Of a DNA stretch of 64,000 bases, positions 1 through 13,270 are shown piece after piece. Below the pieces are notes generated by a model, which did not search any database, had not been told where the DNA came from, and worked only from the letters and a program-made list of their open reading frames with translations. The translations under genes and the position numbers were made by a program. Origin of the DNA: Trematomus loennbergii (Eukaryota; Chordata; Actinopteri; Perciformes; Nototheniidae). The DNA lies in NCBI GenBank assembly GCA_012861695.1, contig JAAOOA010000026.1, positions 14,193,432 through 14,257,431 on the forward strand, read 5' to 3'. Within the stretch, counting starts at the first letter, position 1; each line of letters starts with the position of its first letter.

Positions 1-1889
1 GCATTTCGAGAAATGAGATGTCCTTCAACATGGCGCGCTAAAATTCATTTCCGGGTCACTACCGGAGGACCGAGGAGTCGAGGAGTCGAGGATGGGACAT
101 TTGAAGACATGAGAAAGGGCCATAGTGACAATAATGACCACTTGGTTAAGGTCATGGAAAGGTCATGGTAGAGAGTTTTGTTAGAATTTCGAATTTCAGA
201 AATAAATGGCTAGGTTGATTATATGACATCTTTTGACCAATGGATTTTTTGATATAATGGGTAAAACTTTTGTGCAATTGTTGTGCTGTTGTGAAAAGTC
301 TAGGAACGTTTCTCCTCTGTCAGCTTCTTTCACTGTAACCATGTGTTGCCTCCGTTTATGAATGCCTGATTTGGGAATGTTACTCTTGGGTTCACTTTAA
401 GCTCTCAATGCATCTGTATTTGGGCTGAAAAAATGTTGAACATTTTTTACGAACTTCATGTAATATTGCTTAAAATGAACAGAGCTTCAGTGGACCATGA
501 TCCAAGTCCCTCCTGTTGAGGGAGCGGATGTCTTGTCTGGGACCAGTGGACCAGTCGATGTCAGGTTCAGGATTAAATCCATAATCAGACACGATATAAT
601 GAGGTTTCAAACCAGCAACCCACTGGGAAAAAGGCCTATAATCCCTACCAGTGAAAGGTTGAGTAGTCATCGAATCATGTGTGTTTGTTTTAGGCTCAGC
701 AGGAAATGGCTGAGGGTTACAATGCTGTTATTTCCCAAATGCAGTCAGTTGCCTTTCACAAGGGAGAAGTTAACTGTCAAGGTTTGATATAAAGCTCAGC
801 TTCTAAAAAGACTCTCTTGAAGAATAGCTGTTATTTGGTTAAGCCCTTTTGTCTTGAGAAACAATAAATCAAAGAATAAGTATCCAAAGGTGTGTTTTTT
901 GTAGTTTGCCTAGATACATAAAACTGATTCATCAGTCAGGTCATGGACATTATAAATAAAGAGAAGTGCAGAGAGTCAGACAGATAAAGATAAGGAGTGT
1001 GGTAGATATATTTTCCTTGTCTGCGTAGAAAGAAGGTATAATTTACAAGTTCATTTGAAGATGGGAGTTTTTCTTGGTTTAGAAAACAAACAAAAGTAAA
1101 ACCAGACATCTGCTCGTGTTAGCACGGATACATCCTGATCAATGTTGAAAGGATTTAAAATGCAACCTTTCAGTTCTCCAAGCATTCACCCTTCTGCCAT
1201 CTGAAAGTTGTGCTCGTCTCACAAATCCACAGCTTGCTTGCACATTTGAAGGAAATACTGTACTGCCTTCACTCGAGGCCTACTATACAGTATGTGTGAA
1301 AATACACTTGTAGTCCTCTCCAGGCAGGAGGACTACAAGTGTTTATGTTGAGTCTGCTGAACATCCCAGAATCAGGTTATGAAGGCAAGGAGACCAATTT
1401 GTTGAACAATTTGCTGTTAATTTTCCAACAGCAGCAGGTGCTCAATGTGTCTCTGATGACACAGATGATTTGTATTCAGCTCAGCTCTAAGTCCACATAG
1501 CTAATATAAAGATGCTAAGCTTATTCAAGCTCATTAGTCTGAACATAATATGCCTCCCTTACACCAGATGCTTGACAGATCACATCAAAGATACAGTGCT
1601 GACTGCATTCAATCTCTGGGTTTTATTGTTATCCTGCCAAATCTTAACAGAATGTGTTGAGCTGATGTACGAGACTGAGGCAATACAATGGTATTTCTTT
1701 ATACGCAAAGAGAGAGTTGGCAAGCCAGAAATACAATATGGATCTACTGAGGACAGACAGAGCATTGTTGATGGTCTCTGTACATTGAAATGAATAAGCA
1801 GGCTACAATTTTTCAAGCATTCTAACATAAACAAGAAAAAGCAGACATGAATTCAAGTTACAAGTGCCAAATATTGTACTATATATGTA
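1..1889. other. Intergenic, no gene recognised
   Basis: Apart from the 1304-1342 hairpin, I see no gene, RNA or transposon end. A few GAGGAGTCGAGGAGTCGAGG direct repeats occur near 72-91. Confidence 0.6.
1304..1342. repeat. Perfect 15-bp-arm hairpin
   Basis: ACACTTGTAGTCCTC (1304-1318) and its exact reverse complement (1328-1342) are separated by 9 bases. It is isolated, and no transposon ends were recognised around it. Confidence 0.93.
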
Positions 1890-3430
1890 CAGTTGAGGCC
1901 TAAATTATTAGCCCCCCAGGAGTTATGGAACATTTTCCTAAAATTCTTCCCAATGTTTCCAGCATTGATAAACTTGATATAATCAAACATTCACCAGTGC
2001 TATTTAGTAGCTTTTGGTACATTTTGGAAATAAAATACGTTTTTAGGCTTGCTTTATATCAAATATAGTGAAAAATGGGTTGGTCAAAAATATTAGCCCC
2101 ATGTGAATTTTTGCTTTCAAAACACACCTAATCAACAATCAGCTTTCAAGCCACACCTGAGCATTCAATCAGCATAAAAGGACTCCAAGAAACAGGCACT
2201 TGAATACCTTATTGAGAGGGACTACACTACTACTCCTACTCACCATGCCAAAGTCAAAGGAAATCAGTCTTGAGCTCAGAAAGAAGATAGTGGAGGCTCA
2301 TGATAAGGGGGAAGGCTATACTGCTATGTCCAAGCGCTTCACAGTGTCTAGAACTGCTGTACGTTGCATCATTGCGAAGTACAAGGAGACAAATTCTGTA
2401 AGAAACAAACCTGGGCGTGGTCGAAAGCGCAAGATTTCAAGAACTCTGGAGAGGAAAATAGTCAGAGATGTCCCCGGACATCTGCCAAGATGATTGTTGC
2501 TGACCTGGCCTCTTCTGGAGTTGATGTTTCAAGGAACACAGTTGTGAGGGCTCTTCATCGTGGTGGGCTTCAGGCCATCGTCCCAGAAGAACCCCTTTAC
2601 TCAAAGAGCGGCACATCAGAGCCAGACTGAGGTTTGCCCGTGAACATTTGAAAGGTAAGATGAGTTTTGGAAGTCTGTGCTTTGTCTGATGAGACTAAAC
2701 TGGAACTGTTTGGGCACATGGATGTTGCTCATGTTTGGCGAAGAAAGGGAGAGGCCTTCAACCCTAAGAACACATCATGCTGTGGGGCTGTTTTGCAGCC
2801 TCAGGCACAGGGAGCCTTGTTCGGGTGCAAGGCATCATGAACAAATAAAATTATGTTGACATTTTGAGGGATTAATGAAAAAATCTGCTCTTAGTCTTCG
2901 CTTAGGTCGTCGCTGGGTCTTCCAACAAGACAATGAACTAAAGCACACATCAAAATTGGTCCAACAGTTCCTAAAGGACACCAAAACCAAGGTGCTGGAG
3001 TGGACCGCACATAGCCCAGATCTTATTCCTATTGAGAATCTGTGGCGGGTGCTCAAAGTGAATGTCCATACTCGGAAACCACGCAATTTGGACCAGCTGG
3101 AATGGAAGAATGGGCCAAATCCCTCAAGAGACATGTGCCAACCTAGTAATAACTACTCTAAGAGGTTGTTGTCAGTTGTGGCTCAGAAAGGGTACACCAT
3201 TGACTATTAATGGCCTGGGGGCTAATATTTTTGACCAACCCATTTTTCACTATATTTGATATAAAGCAAGCCTAAAAACTTATTTTATGTTCCAAAATGT
3301 ACCAAAAGCTACTAAATAGCACTGGTGAATGTTTGATTATATCAAGTTTGATCAATGCTGGAAACATTGGGAAGAATTTTAGGAAAATGTTCCATAACTC
3401 CTGGGGGACTAATAATTGTGGCCTCAACTG
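1890..3430 (+). mobile_element. Tc1/mariner element with about 210-bp inverted repeats
   Basis: The element starts CAGTTGAGGCC and ends GGCCTCAACTG, flanked on both sides by TA (1888-1889 and 3431-3432), the Tc1/mariner target duplication. Terminal inverted repeats span about 1890-2100 and 3217-3430 and are nearly identical over their length, including matching internal blocks, as in the long-inverted-repeat fish Tc1 group. The centre holds a broken transposase reading left to right. The element is slightly shorter than typical full copies of about 1.6 kb. Confidence 0.95.
2245..3210 (+). pseudogene. Degraded Tc1-type transposase
   Basis: The ATG start reads MPKSKEISLELRKKIVEAHD, the N-terminal helix-turn-helix of Tc1 transposases, followed by a GRGRKRK AT-hook-like linker. 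Near 2480 the frame shifts to a second DNA-binding segment (SSGVDVSRNTVVRALHRGGL), and another shift follows near 2590 (RHIRARLRFARE). Three catalytic-site blocks can be seen: SDETKLELFG (D at 2688-2690), FQQDNELKHTS (D at 2929-2931) and HSPDLIPIENLW (E at 3034-3036). They are not in one frame, and the reading frame is shorter than the usual length of about 340 residues. It should be inactive. Confidence 0.93.
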
Positions 3431-4740
3431 TACATAGAAGATAGGTACTTATTCCTGAAACTAAATACTGGCATCTGTCTGTGCAGTGCAAAACACAGAA
3501 AGAAAACAAGATATCCTGAGTTTATGTAAGGACAAACTATTGGGGTTTAAATGATTTGTTATATACAAATTAATGTGGCCATTAGTCATGACAAGACGTT
3601 TTGTAATTTTGTTGTTGCGAATTACTAACAGGTGCAGGGTGAAGAATTACTGGCTTGAGTAAGTAGGCCATAGCTTGCGGTGATGCAAGTTACCTAACTG
3701 CTGTGACACACTATGCAAAATACTGTACAAACACTGTGGTTTTTCTTTATGGAAGCTCCCATTTAGCCTCATCACTCATTAATTTTAAACCAAGACAAGA
3801 CCAACAATGTGACATGTTTGTTTGTTTGTTGTGCATAAAGTTCATGACCTGTTTTGTGGTGGTGCTCGTTAATCCTTCTCTTTTCTATTAGCCTTTAAAC
3901 ATCTCTTTTGAGAAACATGTGGACTCAGTTGGGTCTGCATCCAAAACATCAAAGATCCTTGTGTTTTGTAGCCTCCATATGAGGGAGTTGGCTTCAACAG
4001 GCCCTTTTTTTACTTTCTAATTCTACAAAAGGGTATTGCACTCTGGTTTTTTGTGTGCCCAGAACTGAGAAAGTGTGTGAGGGGCATTTGACCAGAGAGA
4101 AAAGACAATGTACTTTAGGTTTGTCTCCATTTGAGGGACTTCGCCAATGTTGACGCATATTGATAGCGATGACAGAGAAGTCAACATGACAGTTGCACTG
4201 GCCGCCATATGCATAAGACCCTTTGAAATTCACAAAGCTATGTCAGAGCTCCAAATACTGTATGTCACTGTCATATCTGTAAGAAAATGAACAGATCTGG
4301 ATTTGACTACATCATTTACTGTTGTGAATCCAAGCTGACGACAGCTGCTGCCCTCTGGGAAAGAGCGAGCTACAGACTGTTCACAGCCATCTTTCAGGCA
4401 TACAGGGGATTACACGGAGTGTTGACATGTGTACTCAAAAGAAAGATTATCCGTTAAGTTTTACGTTTAAAGGATAAGGCTGAAAAGACTCAAACCAGCA
4501 ATGAGCTAGACGTCCCTCAAAGCTTTCAGACTTTCTTACACCGTCTGTGGCACTCAGCCCTGAGTCTTTTTGCAAATCTTTAAGAGCAGCTTTCTAATGA
4601 ACCAGTGTCTGATTGGCTTATTTGACACATACAAAAAAGCAATATCTAGTAGAGGCTCCTCACAATACAGTATGTCTACCAGTTTTGACCACTTCAACCA
4701 AAATTGGTTATAAACACAGCATATGTATGTTTTAAGAGGA

Positions 4741-4835
4741 ATCAATCAATCAATGTTTATTTATATAGCCCAATATCACAAATGTTACATTTGTCTCAGT
4801 GGACTTCACAGTTTGTACAGAATATAGGAAGGATC
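4741..4835 (+). repeat. Teleost short interspersed repeat fragment
   Basis: ATCAATCAATCAATG followed by TTTATTTATATAGCCCAATA and TCACAAAT, then TCAGTGGACTTCACAGTTTG, resembles a very common percomorph repeat as I remember it. Its downstream limit is unclear. It carries no coding sequence. Confidence 0.55.
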
Positions 4836-6312
4836 TAATAAATGACAATATAGAAGCAAAGACTATTTGCAAGTCTGAAAAAGACCGTAATATTTGAAGC
4901 AGAAATAAAAGGTTTCTCGTGGTTTGGAACCTAGAGATCGGGTGAAGCAGGATTTGCCTCCAGTAAGGACAAGTGTGGGACACACGCTGTGGGAACCAGT
5001 GAGTCAAGACATCAGCATCTAGACGAGGGGAAGCCCAGCATCACTGTCCTCATTACATGCAACAGACCCTTGTTAAGATGAAGCGTGATGACTCCTTTAA
5101 TGTAAGACCAAGTCTCATGTCTAATGGCCCCATCATTACTGAAGAGTGTAAACAGGAGAAAACACTCCATACAGACATGGGATTAGTCCCGAGTAAGTGT
5201 TTTGTTGTGGTTCAGGAAACCACAGGTTCATGTGTGTTTTATGTGTGTCTGTGTAAGAGTGTGCCATCTCTGGTAGCAGGGCTTCTTCCAACACTGTTAA
5301 TGTATTTGTTGTTGTGAGGCCCAGCGTGGAATATAAGAGTTCGAGCATGTGATCGCAGGTGTTCATGCTAGCCTTGTAAAAACTTGCAACAGTTATTACA
5401 GCCAGAGGAACATTTGTTTTATCAATCAACCATCACAAAACATATTTAGACTCAATAGAGCAAGCATTACAGGTGGTAACGCAGTTGCCCCAAAACCTCC
5501 ACCTTCTCACCCATGTTGTATTTGTTTTAATCTCGCTCTAAATACACAAGTGTCTGGACTGTGACAGATGGGCCGGTTTATGGTGAATGTCAAACTTAAT
5601 TATGGTCACATTGAAGGTGCTCACTTCGGCAAAGTTAGTAGTTATGCGGTGCCGTTTAGTTCAAGGTGAACATGTCTTTGAAAAGTCTGCTATTTATGTC
5701 ACAAAAAAAAAAACATGCATCAAACATGCACTTTAAAATAATCTTTTTTGGATTGATCTTTCAACGGGATAACCTACTTCTGAGACAAGAGCTTAACAGG
5801 TTAATTCAAATGCATTTCAAGTGTTTCAAAGTGCCTTCAAAGCTTCTTAAGCTTAACAGTTTCTTGTTGTCTCACCTACTAACGAATGTCTTCATCTCGT
5901 CTTAATGGACTCTTTTTGCTTTGGTTTGGTAGCGTGTCTAGACAGAATGCAGGGCTTTCAGTTGGCTATTGTCTGCCTGTGTACCTGGGGATGGCTGGAT
6001 GGCCTCACCACATCACAGGGCTTTGTCTGCCTCAGTTTGTACTCTCATCAGAGACCGATATAATTGCCTTTCAACTCCTGTCCCCCTCTCTTCTCCTCGC
6101 TAATGTGCAGTGCGGGGGTTGGTGGAAGGGATCTACCTGCGCTGCTGCTATGTAAAGGATAAAGCTACACTGGTCACCTGCTAACTGAGCGTGTGCAGAG
6201 AGGTTAGCAAAGGGGAAGAACAACCTGATACCTGAAATCCAACCTCAGGACATGGAACAGGAAAGGTGTCTGGTTCCAGCTAGGGCCAAAGTAATGGACA
6301 TGAGCGGGGGGT

Positions 6313-6348
6313 AGGGTTGTGTGTGTGTGTGTGCGTGCGTGCGTGTGT
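6313..6348 (+). repeat. Short TG/CG-containing microsatellite
   Basis: An alternating GT run with GCGTGCGTGCG interruptions. Confidence 0.85.
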
Positions 6349-7578
6349 GTAGTTATTAAAGCTTTATCAACATGGAGCTGATACAACTTCCCATGCCTCA
6401 CTCTTTCCCCTGACCTCTCACCCTTATCTGACATGTATGCTAATGTGTGTGTGTGCACATGACATGGACCTGTATGTGTGTCAGGGAATGTGTACATTTG
6501 GGGGTGAGTGCATTTGTGTGTCAAGGTCAAGAGAGCACTGTAAGCTATCTGTAAAGCTAAGCAGGCTGCCGCACCATGATGTCTTAAGCAGGATGCTCTT
6601 CGTGCTTGAAAGGTCTGTGAGCATTTTGGTGAATAACCCTCGAGCCTCTTCTCACATACACACGTTCACACACCTGGCCTCCATTTTACCTCCTGCCTGA
6701 CGCAATCTGCACGTCATGGCAGCCGCTCCTTAGATGTATCACACTTTTGTTACTAGGAAGCATGGTGGCAACAGGCAAATATATCACTGGATGTTTGAAT
6801 GAAAAGGGGGAAATAATCAGCTGATTTAACCATTGACAGAAACCTAAACAACAACTATTTCAATAAACAAGCTATACATTTGTCATTGGCCTCCTGAACC
6901 TGTTTTTGTTTTTGGACATTTGGACGAGATAAACAAGCTACATTACAAGCTTTAGCCCCATATGTTATCCTAATATGTTTTTCATGTGAATAACAGTTGG
7001 TTATTATCAGTTTGTCTTTTGTTTTGTAGATGTAATAAGAGTTAATGAATTCAGTTACTTAAAAAGGTTGAATGTATTTTAATGACTGTTAACTGCAGAC
7101 ATTAGCAGAGAGATTAAGTGCTGAGACAGGAGGAGGAGAAGGGTTTACAGCTACGTGTAAAGAGTTTTAAAAAGAGTTTTACAGACTTAACAAACACCTC
7201 CCTACAGACAACATGTCTGCCCCTCCATCTAATGAACACGCCTCTGATTGGTTCTGGCATTCATCCCACCTTTAATGATGACCACTGATTGGTTACAGGC
7301 CTACTATGCTTTCAACCTTCTGCCGGGTGAAATAAACAAGAAAGCCACAGAATCATCAATCATCAAAGACAATTATCTCTCTATGTCCTCCTTTCTCAAC
7401 CTAAAAAATCTCCCTCTTTCTCCCTCATGCTGTACAACTTTATTTAGTCTCTCTTTTGCTACTTACATGTCTGGACTATGACAGATGTGGTGGTTAATGC
7501 TCAATGTCAATTCATTATGGTCAAGGTGCTCTCTTAATACTGTGTAATTTAATGTAGTCAATTATTGCTTGGATGTTA

Positions 7579-7881
7579 ACAGCGGCGTGCGTTGAAGCTT
7601 GCCGGCGGGGGGAGCTGAAACTCGACCAACAACCAATCACATGAATCTCCCGGCCCGGACACACAAGCACGCAGTTTGATTGGCTAGAGCTTGTACTGGC
7701 ATATGATTCGTTTGGCTGACGCTTCCGCCGAAGCTTCAAAAGTTGAACATTGCTCAACTTTTGCAGCGAGCAACGCTTTTGAAGTTACGCTTCGCTCCCA
7801 CAATGCAGTTCGGCGAAACGTGATGTCACCCCATTCAAAGTGAATGGGCAGAAGCGTTGAAGCTTCAACGCACGCCGCTGT
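7579..7881. mobile_element. 303-bp MITE-like element with perfect 22-bp terminal inverted repeats
   Basis: The ends are exact inverted copies over 22 bp (7579-7600 and 7860-7881); the left begins ACAGCGGCGTGCGTTGAAGC. The interior is GC-richer than its surroundings and holds a second, smaller inverted repeat around AAAAGTTGA...TCAACTTTT (near 7738-7762). No ORF of transposase type is present. I see no clean target-site duplication, so the family is not assigned and the left end may be truncated. Confidence 0.75.
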
Positions 7882-10800
7882 GTGGACGGCCGTAATAGAG
7901 TTAGGCGTGGATTTACGACTAAAATTGCCAAGTCATGTTAGGTATATATGCCTTCAAATAAAACAGAACAGAGGGCTTTGAAATAGTTTGACAACATTTT
8001 CTTTACTTTTTTCCTCCTTTAATTCACCCAGAGAGTTGGGTCGAAGGCGCTATAATCATTAATTTAGGTATCCGCTCGCTTTCTCTGAAACCAGAACTAA
8101 TCCACCTGTTGCATTATTCACCCGGAACCAACACTCCCAGTCCCTACATCAATATTTTAGTGAAGACCATGCACCTCCCCTGGTGGCATGATCAAATAGG
8201 TAGATACGCTACATGCATGGTGGACAAAATATAGTCCACAGGGAATTTATTCCAAAATGACCAAGTTGGATAGAGGTAGATATTTTCTTTCCTTATCCTT
8301 GGTACCACTTTGCTCTCTCCATATTTAGCATTAATGAGCAATATTCAACATTTAAAACGTGCTTTATACCAAGCTATTATGTGCTTTTATTACTACATTT
8401 ACAACAACAGATACTACAGAAGTGGAAAATATGAAGAGTATTCACATCTGAAGGAGCTCTCAAAGTCACGGAGTTCATTTCATGCCACATGCCAGTAGGT
8501 TTACAGCCAGCCAAGTGATATAAATGATCATCCTCGCCTTGTTGAAATATCATTTGTTATCATGAGAATTAACATTCAAGCGTTAAACATTTCAGCTTTT
8601 TAGTCTCCTGTGGGGCCACATGGTAATTACTTCCATGTACTGATTCCAATATGGAAGCTTGTTGAAGCACCGTTAGAATAACCTGTCAGTGGTGCATTAG
8701 GACACATTTCCAAAATGTAGGTTTACTAACATTAATAACTCTGATGAGGTCAAATTTGTTTTTTTGTCAGTTAAGAATTTAAACGATTTCAATGTACAGG
8801 ACATTCTTTGCTTAAACATCGCCTTGTTAGCTTCTCCACTTTTGTGCCAGCCCCAGTTTAATCTATTTTAATCCTTTGACTGCCATGTTGGCTCTGTGTT
8901 TCCACTGACAGTAATTCTTTATGATAAACCACATCCAACGTTAGTGATGATGTTAGTTTATTCAGAGCTTACAGAGCCAATACACAAAATAAGCATCAAA
9001 TACTTCCGATCAACCCATTATTAAAATCAACGCCTGCTGCACACACTTCCTGGAGAGTGTGTGTTTCTGGCGGTTGTTTGTTTGACTGCAGTGCTCATTA
9101 TGGCATCAGAGCTGTTGGTGTATGGATATATCTGTAAGGCAGATGTCAGAAGGTTATGTCTGTTTCACAGATGATAGGTTGGGTGTCTAAAAAGCAAAAT
9201 ATGGCAGCACTTTCTTTCAAATGTATAATTAGCTCTGTTATGACTTCATATTGAGTCATAACTTTCAGCATGGCCCTAAGAAACAAACTATTCCTTCTCA
9301 CTGTCGCTTTTGGAGGACGGTTGTGGATGAGGAAGAACAGCAGGCCTGCATCAGACCGCTACAGTATGTGCTGTTTGCATTGATAATGACCAGTGTAGTC
9401 TTCTGACCACAGGTGCATATTCAGATGTATCAGATTGTCTTTTTCAAGAAATCTGTGGTTGTGATATCTTCATCCAATAATCATCTGGATGATAAACCCG
9501 GTAAGACTTAAAAAGTTCACCACAAAAGAAAATAGTCTGCTGTATAAGATCTTAAAAATTCGTACAAATTAAACATTCATGCTAATGACAAAATCCAGAT
9601 CGTCAACACCACAGTTTGACAATCATGACGTAAACTCCAACCAATTTTCCCACAAAGACAGTGCTGTCTCTATTGTAATTTGTAGCATAAGGAGCGGATG
9701 TGTTCGTGATTATAAACCTGCCTTTTAAATTCAGAACCAGCATGAGGAGACCATCAGAAATACTGGAGCGTGTGAATCATAAAATAGCCTTAAACCAAAG
9801 CATCAGTCTTATTGTTCTCCGTCAGTGTCTCAGAACTTCTTTGTTTATGCGATGTTCAGGTCGCGTCTCTTTGCTCTGGAGTCTGGCCTAACTTCAGGGG
9901 CCGTCTGAGAAAGAGGTGTTTACTTGTGTTTCACTTATTGGTAAAGTCAACACACTGATCTGTGTTCTTTTTCAATTTCAGTGCGTTTAAGTGCGTATTT
10001 CATTCCAATGGAGTGACAAAGGTACACTCAGTGAGAAAGGGAACAGCTCCTTTCTGAAAGGAATGCGTTGTTTAATTTCAAATCATGGCTCTACATTAGA
10101 AAGCTGGAACAAAACAGATCGTAATGAAAGTGCTCTGCGTTATTAAGATTGTCACTGATGTTTTGCATTCACTGAGAATGATCCATTTAGCAACTTGACC
10201 TTAACTGTAATGTATCTGTACATTATCGCAAGACCTCCCTTTTGTCTATAAGTGTTTTAATGTGTCTGTAATTAAAGTTAACTGCCAGGGCCATTTTTGT
10301 AGAGCTGGTTTGAAGACCATAATGCGTTCAAAGCCACCAGCTCAACCGCAATGAAACAATTAGGATCACTGAGCCGAACTGCTGGTAGCTAATGGCATTC
10401 TCCTCCTAGGCATGAGCAATCAAGATTTTCCAAGGCATGACCAGCGGAGCCAGAGGAGACCCTATGTCAACTCATCTAAGCTGGAATCTGTAAAGCCGCT
10501 CACATTTACCGATCTTAAGTCTGTGTCGCTCTTTGGGAAGAAAAAAGATCGTAGCCATTTGCTTTCTGTGCTGACCCTGGATCAGGACCCTCACTCTGTT
10601 CGACTATGAAGTTTGGCCTCAGATTCCAACAGCAGTTTAAGCCAAAACCACAAGACAATAAGACTGACTCATTTTTTCCCAACAAGGGAGAAAAAGATTG
10701 ACAAATGTGGCCACATCGTTCAAAAAAATATATATATATTTTCATCATTCGAGGCACTGTTTTTGCATTGTGACCTTAATATACAGTTCTTAAAACGACA

Positions 10801-12112
10801 AATATGCAAATATGTATCAGCACAAGTTTATTAAGAACCATTTCTTCCCCAAAAAGTATTTTTTTTTATTATGTTTAATTCATTGATTGAAAATACTCTC
10901 TCATAAAATAATGTAAATCCATTTTGAGCTTTTTGTTACTTAGGCAAATCTAATAACATGTGAAGTAGAATCCTATCGGGGAAGGGAATCCCCCACATCC
11001 TTCTTAAGTAGTTCAGGGGGAAAAAAGACAAATATGCATCGAACAAATTGTTTTCTGGTGTGACAGAACATCTTTTCCCCCTCAGACGACTGACTTCCAA
11101 CATCTGAGTCTTGTTAGGACTGAAGACAGAACAACAAGGCTGTGGGGCGAGGCAATGAAGGGATCAGGCAGTAATTGATCAGCAACTGATAATGAGTTCA
11201 ATGATTTTGTGCTTGATTAAACCGTTTGAACATTTGAGTGCAATAAAAGGCGGGTCAGAGACATCATCTGTTTACTTGTTTGTGTATGTGTGCTGTGTGT
11301 TGTCACCCCAAATTAAAGCCACACACTGACCAGATGTTTTCCTCTATCTCTTAGCAATTGCATGTCTCTTCTTCCCACTCCTTTACTCTTCCTTTGAGAG
11401 TTTCCATTATCATTGCTTTACAAGGCTCTCATTCATATAGTTGGTGTTCTGCCTTTAAACCTTATATTATACAAAAAGTTAAACCTTCTAAAATAAACAC
11501 TATCTTCAAGAACCCACATTTCAAATATGACTATAATATTTTCAATCTTTATTCGTCTGTAAAAGAAAATATCTCAACTATTCAATTAATCTTTTAGTCG
11601 AATATCCAAATAGTCTGTCTATTGACAATTTAACAGTTTTTATTTTAAGATTTTTTGGGGCCTAATATCAACGTACTGTAAGCTAAGCTCTCCTTCAGAA
11701 ATAAATCTTATCAAATTATGTCTTTAAAAAATTAAATTAAATGCATGGCAAGCCACTACGACAGTTTTATAATATCCAATATATCTAATACAAATATCTA
11801 ATCATTCTTACAGCAACATGAAGAACATTGTAAAGTGCTGTCTGTGGTGCTGAATTGTGTTTAGAGGTGTTAATGTAAGACTACATTGTCGGCATCCAAC
11901 AGCTGTATATCTCAGTCAGAGTCACACACCTTAAAAGGGAAGGCAGTGCAAGAGGGTCATTCATTTTAGAAATTGCTGTGTTGTTGGTGCACACCCATAA
12001 TATATTCTTTGGAAATTCCTGAAAAATGGCATGACAGATTGACACTTAGGGACTAAATGAAATTAGAAATACAGTAGAATGTGGTTAGTCAAATCAGCTG
12101 CATACTCAGTTA

Positions 12113-12154
12113 TTCCTTGGAACCACTGACTCCTGTGTCAGAGGTTCCAAGGAA
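12113..12154. repeat. 42-nt near-perfect hairpin upstream of fgf10
   Basis: TTCCTTGGAACC pairs exactly with GGTTCCAAGGAA. Inside, after one A/A mismatch, CTGAC pairs with GTCAG around a 6-base loop. It could be a relic of a palindromic MITE or a small structured RNA; the sequence alone does not decide. Confidence 0.9.
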
Positions 12155-13270
12155 CTCATAAACTTATGAGAGAAGAGGCGGAGAAGAGAGGGAGATATGG
12201 CTGTTGTCTGACAATGTGAAAAGGAAATTAAACAACGCTGAAACCAGACAGCAGACCTAGATTCTTGAAAGGTGACACACGTAAGGCACAACGTCTTTCA
12301 TCCAAACACTGGGAGATGTTTATCTAAAGATTAAGCTCCAAGTAAAGAAATCAATTGACAGTATATCTGTCCAAATAGCTGTGGGCTGCTTAGCTCAGAA
12401 CCGCTCTGTGCATCTTCACAGAGAAGACATGTTTGGCCTTTACCCGTCATAGGCTATGCGTCATGCACGGTAAAAAATGTATATGTTTTTACAGCTGACA
12501 CTTCAGGAGAATATTTTTCACCAATATTAGAAGAAATCAGGAAAATTAGTCAGAGACACTTCATTGGACAGGAAAGTATTTGCTCTCTGAGGGAGCAACA
12601 AGGACTCTGCTGGTGGGGGCAGTTATAAAGTGAGGTGTCAGGTTAATAATGGCCGCGCTGTACACCTGCATGAATATGATTGGATATCACAGGTCAGCTG
12701 GTAGCCGCAGAGCTGTGAATGAGCCAGACATTGTGAAGCATGAATGAAGCAGCCGAGGCCGGTAGGATAGTGGAAGGACTTCTGTGACTGCCTGAAACAA
12801 TGCTACGCTTCATTTGTTATTCAAAATTGAATTGTGGACTTAAAAGAGTTTGTTTCTGTCAACTTTTAAACTTTCACAATAATTAATACAAAACAATTAT
12901 ACATACTATGATATGTACACTAATAAATACTCTTTTGGTACAAACTAAAAAAGGTTCTACCTAAAAGCTGTTACGTTCACAGTCTTATTTAAAGGAAATA
13001 ATGCATATTTTAGACATAAAGTATGTAACAATTTAGAGCTGCCATAAGTAAAACAAATCACATTTTCAAATTAACATTAAGAACAAATTCAAACAACCCC
13101 CAGTCCTAATCGGGAGGACATAAATATTTGAAAGATGGATTGAATAGCTCAGCAAAAAGGAGAAAGAAATGAAGAATGGATTTATTTCAGACCTGCTCTG
13201 CTCAACTGGTGGGGTTTTGTCTGGGAAGGGGAGGAGACAGAGAAAAGAGGGAGAGGGAGGGAAAACGGGG

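Noticed and set aside
2835..3134. 99-codon minus-strand ORF inside the Tc1 element
   Set aside because: It is a shadow of the transposase frame on the + strand.
4321..4400. Possible LINE coding remnant (CTGCTGCCCTCTGGGAAAGA)
   Set aside because: The motif vaguely recalls the end of fish LINE reverse-transcriptase ORFs, but no protein-level match could be followed on either side.
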